Part shown: piece by piece, positions 20,772 to 27,282 of the stretch
Layout of the letters: every line of letters starts with the position of its first letter
Numbering within the stretch: the stretch's first letter is position 1
From: JAFDVN01 sp035758545
GTDB lineage: Bacteria > Acidobacteriota > Holophagae > Holophagales > Holophagaceae
DNA: 27,282 nucleotides
Reading direction: 5' to 3'
Assembly (NCBI GenBank): GCA_035758545.1
Contig: DASTWQ010000013.1
Location: forward strand, 1 to 27,282
The notes under the pieces: model-generated
The model's database searches: none
What the model saw: only the letters and a program-made list of their open reading frames with translations
Told to the model about the DNA's origin: nothing
Made by a program: the position numbers and the translations under genes

Positions 20772-21539
20772 ATGGATCGCTTGAAGGGCAAGGTGGCCGC
20801 CATCACGGGTGCGGCTCTGGGCATTGGTCAGGCGACGGCCCTGCGGATGGCCCAGGAGGGCGCTTCTGTCGCGATCCTGGACCTCCATGACGCGGAGGGC
20901 CAGGCCTTGGCCCGGGAGCTCGAGGGGAACGGGCGTCCGGCCCGGTACTGGAGGTGCGACGTCTCGAAGGAGGCGGAGGTGGCCCGGGTGATGGGGGAAG
21001 TGGTGGCCCAGTTCGGCCGGCTGGACATCCTGGTGAACAACGCCGGGGTGGCGGGCATCAGCAAGCCCACTCACGAGGTGACCGAGGCGGAGTGGGACTT
21101 CGTCCAGGCCGTGAACGTGAAGGGGGTCTTCTTCTGCACCAAGCACGCGATCCCCTACCTGAAGCGGGCGGGCGGCGGCAGCATCATCAACCTCTCCTCC
21201 ATCTACGGGCTGGTGGGCGCGCCGGACGTGCCGCCCTACCACGCCTCCAAGGGCGCGGTCCGGCTCATGACCAAGACCGACGCGCTGCTCTACGCGGGGG
21301 ACCGCATCCGCGTGAACTCCATCCATCCGGGGTTCATATGGACGCCCATGGTGGAGGGCCACCTGAAGGCCCAAGGTGACCTGGAGGCGGGCCGGAAGGC
21401 CACAGACGCGCTCCATCCCCTTGGCCACATGGGGGAACCCGATGACATCGCCTGGGGGGCGGTCTACCTCGCCTCGGACGAATCGAAGTTCATGACCGGC
21501 GCCGAGCTGGTCATCGATGGCGGCTATACCGCCCGCTGA
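20772..21539 (+). CDS. Short-chain dehydrogenase/reductase (SDR)
   Basis: This 255-residue classical SDR has the cofactor loop TGAALGIG at 12-19, D37 after the second strand (favouring NAD over NADP), NNAG at 89-92, active-site S142/S143, and Y156-x-x-x-K160. The C-terminal GAELVIDGGYTAR is typical. The substrate cannot be assigned; nearest types are glucose-1-dehydrogenase or 3-oxoacyl reductase-like enzymes. GGGAGGGAG precedes the ATG. It converges on spoVG with only 3 nt between stops and no obvious terminator. Confidence 0.92.
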   Translation: MDRLKGKVAAITGAALGIGQATALRMAQEGASVAILDLHDAEGQALARELEGNGRPARYWRCDVSKEAEVARVMGEVVAQFGRLDILVNNAGVAGISKPTHEVTEAEWDFVQAVNVKGVFFCTKHAIPYLKRAGGGSIINLSSIYGLVGAPDVPPYHASKGAVRLMTKTDALLYAGDRIRVNSIHPGFIWTPMVEGHLKAQGDLEAGRKATDALHPLGHMGEPDDIAWGAVYLASDESKFMTGAELVIDGGYTAR

Positions 21540-21542
21540 GCC

Positions 21543-21896
21543 TCAGGGGTTCGGCTTGGGCGTGAACCCGAATTCCTCGACGCTGAGCAGGTCCGGGCGC
21601 ACCACGCCGCCCTCCTCCGCCCGGGCGATGGCCCGCTTGCCGGTGGCGGCCTCGAAGGCCTCCAGGATGCGCCGCTCCAGGGCCTCCCGGACGTCGTTGT
21701 TGAGCGGGTAGGCGATGTCCTTGTAGCTGCCGTCCCGCTTACGGCGCGAGGGCATGGCCACGAAATAGCCGTCCTCCCCCTCCACCACGCGCAGGTCCCC
21801 CACGAGGAAATCCCCGTCCAGCACGATCGCCGCGTAGGCCCGCAGCTTGTCGTCGTTGGCGATGGGGGTGATGCGGACCTCGGTGACGTTCAGCAT
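21543..21896 (-). CDS. spoVG: SpoVG-family regulator
   Basis: This 117-residue protein is a clear SpoVG: VTEVRITPI at the start, KLRAYAAIVLDGDFLVGDLRVVEG, then FVAMPSRRKRDGSYKDIAYPLNNDVREALERRIL. SpoVG proteins bind nucleic acids and regulate gene expression; in Firmicutes they affect sporulation and septation, but the gene is also found in non-spore-formers. Here it closes a tight minus-strand cluster that starts beyond the right edge with a DivIVA-domain gene. A cell-division or surface role would fit, though that is inference. It starts 9 nt after pgeF. Confidence 0.95.
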   Translation of the reverse strand: MLNVTEVRITPIANDDKLRAYAAIVLDGDFLVGDLRVVEGEDGYFVAMPSRRKRDGSYKDIAYPLNNDVREALERRILEAFEAATGKRAIARAEEGGVVRPDLLSVEEFGFTPKPNP

Positions 21897-21905
21897 CCCC
21901 TCATT

Positions 21906-22550
21906 CTACGGGAGAATCTGCGCCCAGCCCCACTGGCGGGCGGATACGTCGCCGCCGCGGTAGGACCAGAGTAGGTCCCGCTGGCAGAGGGTGCAGAGCG
22001 GCACGGATCCGTCCTTCGAGGGATCGAGGCCAAGATCCTGCGCCTGGGCCCGGAGGAAGCCATGGAGGTCCAGGTGGGGCCGGCCCCTCGGACCCTCTCG
22101 CCTGAGTTCCTCCCGCCAGGCGGGATCCGCCGCCGCGGCGGCGATGACCTCCTCCCCGACCTCGAAGTGGCAAGGCTGGATGGCGGGCCCGAAGGCCCAG
22201 GCCAGCGATGCGGGATCACCGCCCAGATCGCGGAAGATCGCCACGCCCCGGCGGAGGATGCCTCCCGTGGCGCCCCGCCAGCCCGCATGGAGCGCCGCGA
22301 TCCAGGGCCGGCCCTGGGCGACCGGGCCCGCGAGGAGGATGGGCACGCAGTCCGCCACCCGCACGCCGAGGCGGACGCCCGGATCGGAGGTCCAGATCCC
22401 ATCCGCCTCCTGCAAGGTCCCGGTGGCCTCCACGACCCCGCAGCCATGGACCTGGCTGAGCAGGGGCCTGGGAAGCGCCTCGGCAGGATCGAGCCTGGTG
22501 GAGAACCCCCAGGCCAGGGGGAAGGGCGGGAGCGTCTGGGGCAGGAGCAT
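21906..22550 (-). CDS. pgeF: Peptidoglycan editing factor / laccase-domain protein
   Basis: This 214-residue YfiH/YlmD-type protein has SQVHG (H35), VADCVPILL (C68) and LHAGWRG (H88), the metal-site set of the family, plus the GPAIQPCHFEVG motif and a C-terminal CTLC...WSYRGG. In E. coli YfiH edits misincorporated amino acids in peptidoglycan precursors, while relatives act as purine nucleoside phosphorylases. At 214 residues it is somewhat shorter than the usual 240-270, mainly at the N-terminus. It lies between the DUF2252 gene (21 nt gap) and spoVG. Confidence 0.92.
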   Translation of the reverse strand: MLLPQTLPPFPLAWGFSTRLDPAEALPRPLLSQVHGCGVVEATGTLQEADGIWTSDPGVRLGVRVADCVPILLAGPVAQGRPWIAALHAGWRGATGGILRRGVAIFRDLGGDPASLAWAFGPAIQPCHFEVGEEVIAAAAADPAWREELRREGPRGRPHLDLHGFLRAQAQDLGLDPSKDGSVPLCTLCQRDLLWSYRGGDVSARQWGWAQILP

Positions 22551-22571
22551 GAGGCCAGTCTCCCATGCCCC

Positions 22572-23873
22572 TCAGGCTTCGATCGCCTCGAGCTCACCCC
22601 GGGCGAGGGCCGCCTTGAAGGCCCGCCAGTCCCGCTCCACCTGATCCGCGCAGGCCGTCGCGAAGGCCGCCAGCGCCCGGTCCAGCTTGTCCGAACGCCC
22701 AGCGTAGCCCGCGAGCATCGCCGGGTCGCCCGTGCGGGCCTGGGCCTTGGCGAGCACCAGGCCGCAGAGGGCGGCGTAGTCCTCAAGGCCGTCCCCGGCG
22801 AGAAGGGCGAGATCGATGGAGGCCTTGTGGTCCGACCACTGGCGGACCAGGAAGGGCTGGCCGCCGACGCTCGTCCAGCCGAGGAAGGGATCCGCCCAGG
22901 TCTGGAGGCGGCGGGTGGCTTCCGCCACGGCCCGGCCCCGATGGCCCGTCTCCTCGAGCTTCCAGCAAGAAGGCCGGGTCCCCTTGATCTCCAGGAACAG
23001 CGGATCCTCGTCGGAGACCCCGCGGAAGAGCAGGACCCAATTGAGGACGCCGATGCTGCCGCACCCCAGGACGCGGCGGGACCCGTCCACTACCTCGTAG
23101 CGTTCCATCACCTGCCGCCGCTCCGGAGCGAGGGTGTCCAGGTAAGGCGCGAGCGCCGCCTTCGCCGAAGCCAGTTCCCGGGCGTTGAGCCGCTTCACGA
23201 GGGGAGGGCGCTCGAGGAAGCGGGCGCCGGAGCCTTCAGCTTCCACGGCCTTGGCCATCAGCGCCCCGGGGGTGTCGAGCGCCGCCTGGGCGAAGACCGG
23301 CGCGAGGGCCTTGCGGCCTTCCTCCGCCCGCACGAGCACCCGAGCGACCTCCCGCGCGGGGAGCTCCGCGAACCGGTGCAGGCTCGACCGCCAGGTGGCC
23401 GCCATCGCGGCCACCGCCGCCCGGGCCCGGGCGTCCGTATGCCCAGCCTCCCGTCCCGCCAGCACCACGCTGGCGGCGAGGCGCCAGAGATCCCACTCGA
23501 AAGGCCCGCGGCAGGCTTCGTCGAAATCGTTCAGGTCGAAGACCAGCCGGCCCTCTGGATCCGCGTAGGCCCCGAGATTGAGCAGGTGGGCGTCGCCGCA
23601 GAGTCCCACCTCGATCCCCGCCGTCGGCCCGGAGCCGAGGTCCGCGGCCAGGAGCGCCGCTGAGCCGCGGTAGAAACGGAAGGGCGACTGGGCCATGCGG
23701 CCCCAGCGGAGGGGCAGCAGGTCCGCCTGGCGACCCGCCACGGCGGCCTCCAGCTGCGGGATCAGGTCGGGCCTCGTTCCCGGCGCCTTCCAGCCCCCCA
23801 GCTCCGTCCGGGGCAGGTGGTTCCGGAGCGCCTTGCCTGCGGCCCGGCGGTCGGCGATGCTCCGGAAGCCCAT
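22572..23873 (-). CDS. DUF2252 protein (kinase-like fold)
   Basis: This 433-residue protein has the DUF2252 motifs: LRWGRMAQSPFRFYRGSA near residue 60, CGDAHLLNLG, and FDLNDFDE. A later conserved patch includes FLEIKG and VRQWSDHKAS. GDAHLLN followed by a DxNDFD motif parallels the catalytic and metal loops of aminoglycoside-phosphotransferase-like kinases, so a phosphotransferase activity is plausible but unproven. It starts 1 nt after the DinB gene's stop, which indicates co-translation. Confidence 0.88.
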   Translation of the reverse strand: MGFRSIADRRAAGKALRNHLPRTELGGWKAPGTRPDLIPQLEAAVAGRQADLLPLRWGRMAQSPFRFYRGSAALLAADLGSGPTAGIEVGLCGDAHLLNLGAYADPEGRLVFDLNDFDEACRGPFEWDLWRLAASVVLAGREAGHTDARARAAVAAMAATWRSSLHRFAELPAREVARVLVRAEEGRKALAPVFAQAALDTPGALMAKAVEAEGSGARFLERPPLVKRLNARELASAKAALAPYLDTLAPERRQVMERYEVVDGSRRVLGCGSIGVLNWVLLFRGVSDEDPLFLEIKGTRPSCWKLEETGHRGRAVAEATRRLQTWADPFLGWTSVGGQPFLVRQWSDHKASIDLALLAGDGLEDYAALCGLVLAKAQARTGDPAMLAGYAGRSDKLDRALAAFATACADQVERDWRAFKAALARGELEAIEA

Positions 23874-23874
23874 C

Positions 23875-24393
23875 TCAGGCCAGGTAGCGCTCGCGGAGGA
23901 ACTTCAGGTGGTGCGCGGCGTGGCCCGCGATGACGAAGGCGAGGGCGCGGACCGAGACCTCCCGCCCGTTGGCGATGCCCCGGCGGTCCCAGGCCTCCGG
24001 GGCCAGGTGGTCCAGGGTCGCGAGGGTGGCGGCCCGCAGGTGGCCGAACTCCTCCAGGAGGTCCGCCAGGGTGCGGACGTCCGAGCGGGAGGCGGCCACA
24101 TAGGCGTCCTCGTCGAAGCCCGGCAGGGGGGAGGCGTCCCCGCGGCTGAAGCGGTAGAGGCGGTGCTCGAAGCACTTCTCCGCGTCGATCAGGTGCCCGA
24201 GCAGCTCGCGGACGCTCCACTTCCCGGGTGCGTAGCGGTGCCCGCCGGAGGACTCCGGAAGCCCGCCGAAGAGGGCCTGGACCTCCGCGCCCTGGCGCCG
24301 CAGGGTCTCCCGGATGTCGCCGTCGGGCGCCTCGCTGATGTAGGTGGTGTAGGAGGTCGGGTACTCGGCGGCGTCGGGGCGGCGGCTGGTCAT
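23875..24393 (-). CDS. DinB-like metal-dependent protein
   Basis: This 172-residue protein has the DinB/YfiT four-helix pattern with a likely metal triad H67 (LLGHLIDAE) and H158/H162 (AGHAAHHLKF). The helix SVRELLGHLIDAEKCFEHRLYR is typical. Members include thiol S-transferases such as those for bacillithiol or mycothiol, but many have no known substrate. Its ATG overlaps the stop of the preceding CDP-alcohol phosphotransferase-like gene (ATGA). Confidence 0.88.
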   Translation of the reverse strand: MTSRRPDAAEYPTSYTTYISEAPDGDIRETLRRQGAEVQALFGGLPESSGGHRYAPGKWSVRELLGHLIDAEKCFEHRLYRFSRGDASPLPGFDEDAYVAASRSDVRTLADLLEEFGHLRAATLATLDHLAPEAWDRRGIANGREVSVRALAFVIAGHAAHHLKFLRERYLA

Positions 24394-25016
24394 GGCAACT
24401 CCTGGCCCTGAGCATGGCCGGAGCCCCCGCCGGCCGCCAGGGGGGCCTGACGGACCGTCGCCCGCATCCGAAAGGCATGGACGGCGCTCGGCACATCGTG
24501 GGTCCAGGCCGGCAGCAGGAAGGTCACCGCCAGGGCCTCCAGGTTCTCGACGATCCCGGGCCAGAGCATGAGCGCGAACCAGCCGGAGCCGCCACCGAAG
24601 CCCAGCAGGCCCAGGGCGCCTGCGAACAGCGCGAGGCCCCAGGCCTTGGCGCTCCAGAGGTGGTAGCTGGCCTTGCGGCCGTACTTGCGGCGCTCGATCC
24701 CGAAGCGGAGCAGCTCCAGCCCCACCACGGCGCCGAGCAGGACTTCATGGGCCCGAACCACCTCCGGCCGCAGCCGCCAGAGGGTCCAGCCCACCGCCAG
24801 GTAGAAGATGATGTCCACGGCGCTGTCCAGCCGCCGCAGGAAGGGCGTCGCCACCCGGAGCCGCCGGGCGAGCACCCCGTCGAAGATGTCCGACAGCACC
24901 GCCGCCGTCAGGATCAGGCCGAAGGTCAGCGGGCGGGGCCGGTCGGACAACAGCAGCAGCATCGGCGCGAGCGCCAGGCGAAGGAGGGTGAGGGCGAGGG
25001 GGATGCGGCGCCTCAT
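24390..25016 (-). CDS. CDP-alcohol phosphatidyltransferase-like membrane protein
   Basis: This 208-residue multi-pass membrane protein carries the CDP-alcohol phosphotransferase signature: D43, D46-G47, A50-R51, D64 and D68 with the right spacing. The conserved second glycine of the motif is replaced by Leu (L60). The four aspartates that bind CDP and metal are all there, so it may be active, with altered binding. Family members make phospholipid head groups by displacing CMP from a CDP-alcohol; the substrate is unknown. It overlaps its neighbours on both sides by 4 nt (ATGA). Confidence 0.85.
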   Translation of the reverse strand: MRRRIPLALTLLRLALAPMLLLLSDRPRPLTFGLILTAAVLSDIFDGVLARRLRVATPFLRRLDSAVDIIFYLAVGWTLWRLRPEVVRAHEVLLGAVVGLELLRFGIERRKYGRKASYHLWSAKAWGLALFAGALGLLGFGGGSGWFALMLWPGIVENLEALAVTFLLPAWTHDVPSAVHAFRMRATVRQAPLAAGGGSGHAQGQELP

Positions 25017-25537
25017 GGCCGGCCGGATCCCCAGCCGAACAACCGCCGCCAGAAGGGCAGGGCGGGGTGGCCCGTGACCTTGTTCAGGAAGTAGGCCTCG
25101 TGGTCCCGCTCCAGCTGGGCGAAGGCCCTGAGCTCATCCCTCAGCGCCAGAAGGCCCAGGGCCTCGGCGAGGAGGGCCGCCTCCTCGTATTCCCGGTCGT
25201 TCTGGGACTCGAGCCGACCCGCGAAGTACATGGGAATGAACCAGCCCACCAAGTTGCAGCCGATGAGGATGACCACGCCCACCAGGGCCTGGAAGGCGTC
25301 GAGGGCTGGGCGCGGCTTGGCTCCGAGATCCGTCAGCATCAGGCCCAGTCTCCGCCGGTGGTGCCACTCCTCCCGCTCGATCTGCTGGATCTCTTCGATC
25401 TCCCGGTCGTGCTTCAGCGAGATCCCATGCCCCCGGTAGGCCAGCGCCGCCGCCAGCTCGCCGCTGTAGGCGCGCTGGAGGATGGATACGAGGCTCGATT
25501 CCGCGGAGCGATCCGGCGGGGATTGCATCTGCGCCAT
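25013..25537 (-). CDS. Ferritin-like di-iron protein with membrane segment
   Basis: This 174-residue protein looks like a di-iron four-helix protein of the Coq7/ferritin-like type. E27 (YSGELAAALAY) and E54/E57 with H60 (EREEWHHRRRL) come from the first half, E110/E118 and E143, H146, E147 (LERDHEAYF) from the second. Unusually, a strongly hydrophobic stretch (about 84-105, LVGVVILIGCNLVGWFIPMYF) separates the halves and should insert in the membrane. Coq7 enzymes hydroxylate quinone precursors, but no ubiquinone genes are nearby, so the reaction is open. The frame extends upstream; ATG at 25537 is the first that leaves thiolase intact, with ATG 25528 as alternative. Confidence 0.72.
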   Translation of the reverse strand: MAQMQSPPDRSAESSLVSILQRAYSGELAAALAYRGHGISLKHDREIEEIQQIEREEWHHRRRLGLMLTDLGAKPRPALDAFQALVGVVILIGCNLVGWFIPMYFAGRLESQNDREYEEAALLAEALGLLALRDELRAFAQLERDHEAYFLNKVTGHPALPFWRRLFGWGSGRP

Positions 25538-25557
25538 GGGGCTGATCTGCGGACCCT

Positions 25558-26736
<1,179 letters not shown>

Positions 26737-26758
26737 GGGGTTCTCTCGTCGGGAGGGA

Positions 26759-27282
26759 TCAGGCGCGGGGCTTCTTGGGCTTGGCGTCCTCGAGGTGGCT
26801 GAAGTCCAGGTGCTCGAGGTTGAGGGTAGGGGGGGCCGGGGCGTAGAGGTCCGGCGCCTCGTGCTGGACGAACCGCCGGGTCCGCTCAAGGAGGTTCTCC
26901 AGGTCCTGGAGCATGCGCAGCCGCTCCATCTTCAGGTTCCTGATCTGGACCTCGATCTCCACCACGTGCTGCTGGGCTTCGCGGATGACTTCGTCGGCCT
27001 TGAACTGGGCCTCCTTGAGGAGGATCTCCCGCTCCCGGTTGGCGGTGTCGAGGACGTCCTCCTTGGTGCGCTGGGCCTGGAGCAGCGTCTCCCGGAAGAT
27101 GCGGTCCTGCTCGCCGTACTGGCGCAGGCGCTCCCGGGATTCCAGCAGCTCCTCCTTGAGCCGCTGGTTCTCCGCCAGCAGCTCCTCCCAGTCCGAGGAC
27201 AGCTCGTGGAGGAAGGCCCGGACTTCAGATTCGTCGATGCCCCGGAAGCCCTTGGTGAACTCCCGGCGCTGGATGTCGATGG
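26759..27282 (-). CDS. DivIVA-domain protein, C-terminal 173 residues (runs off the right edge)
   Basis: The minus-strand frame is open from the window edge to TGA at 26761-26759. The visible part begins IDIQRREFTKGFRGIDESEVRAF, the hallmark of the DivIVA/GpsB N-terminal domain. A long coiled coil follows, rich in Glu, Arg and Leu (WEELLAENQRLKEELLESRERL and onward). A Pro-rich segment (YAPAPPTLNLEHLDF) and a basic tail (KPKKPRA) end the protein. DivIVA proteins recognise membrane curvature and organise division or polar growth. The missing N-terminus is probably only a few residues. It leads the eight-gene minus-strand cluster. Confidence 0.92.
   Translation of the reverse strand, partial: IDIQRREFTKGFRGIDESEVRAFLHELSSDWEELLAENQRLKEELLESRERLRQYGEQDRIFRETLLQAQRTKEDVLDTANREREILLKEAQFKADEVIREAQQHVVEIEVQIRNLKMERLRMLQDLENLLERTRRFVQHEAPDLYAPAPPTLNLEHLDFSHLEDAKPKKPRA

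Noticed and set aside
22062..23663. Long plus-strand open frame opposite pgeF and the DUF2252 gene
   Set aside because: Antisense shadow, with low-complexity translation and no start-site support.

Overview
The window looks like an ordinary chromosomal segment of a high-GC, Gram-negative bacterium. An OmpA-type outer-membrane protein, a lipoprotein signal peptidase and DsbB point to a diderm envelope. SpoVG and a DivIVA-domain protein in the same neighbourhood, together with a CysN-CysC fusion and a PEGA-like Ser/Thr kinase, fit the Acidobacteriota (Holophaga/Geothrix-like lineages) best. That placement is inference from gene content and composition, not from a marker-gene search. I see no phage, integrase, transposase, CRISPR array or rRNA. 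The one RNA gene is tRNA-Gln(TTG).

Layout: 1-160 (-) is the N-terminus of a putative lipoprotein. 187-2677 (+) holds a biotin carboxylase, an unrelated A/T-richer membrane protein and a biotin carrier protein, followed by a partial second copy of the carrier's 3' end (2714-2834) and about 350 bp without a gene. 3185-8147 (+) holds an OmpA-family protein, mscL with a zinc-ribbon tail, and an ileS-lspA pair. 8137-11176 (-) is a compact five-gene unit, transcribed response regulator, truA, methyltransferase, HD hydrolase, HNH protein, with junctions that overlap or nearly touch. 11215-12081 (-) is a PHP phosphoesterase, divergent from a DUF5993-like miniprotein and dsbB (12141-12871, +). A strong bidirectional terminator separates dsbB from a processive family-2 glycosyltransferase (12940-14460, -).

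14592-19317 (+) holds a transmembrane Ser/Thr kinase followed closely by cysD and a cysN-cysC fusion for sulfate activation to PAPS, then tRNA-Gln. 19463-20067 (-) carries two small envelope/stress-type proteins. 20255-21539 (+) carries a host-attachment-family protein and a short-chain dehydrogenase. From the right edge back to 21543 (-) runs a tight eight-gene run: DivIVA-domain protein (cut by the window edge), acetyl-CoA acetyltransferase, ferritin-like membrane protein, CDP-alcohol phosphatidyltransferase-like protein, DinB-like protein, DUF2252 protein, pgeF and spoVG.

No clearly new system stands out. The items most worth a second look are the partial duplication behind the biotin carrier gene, a recurrent TARRCTGG box in front of at least five transcription units, a DsbB homologue with only one periplasmic Cys pair next to a DUF5993 miniprotein, a CDP-alcohol phosphotransferase-like protein with a substituted signature glycine, and the kinase-cysDNC neighbourhood.
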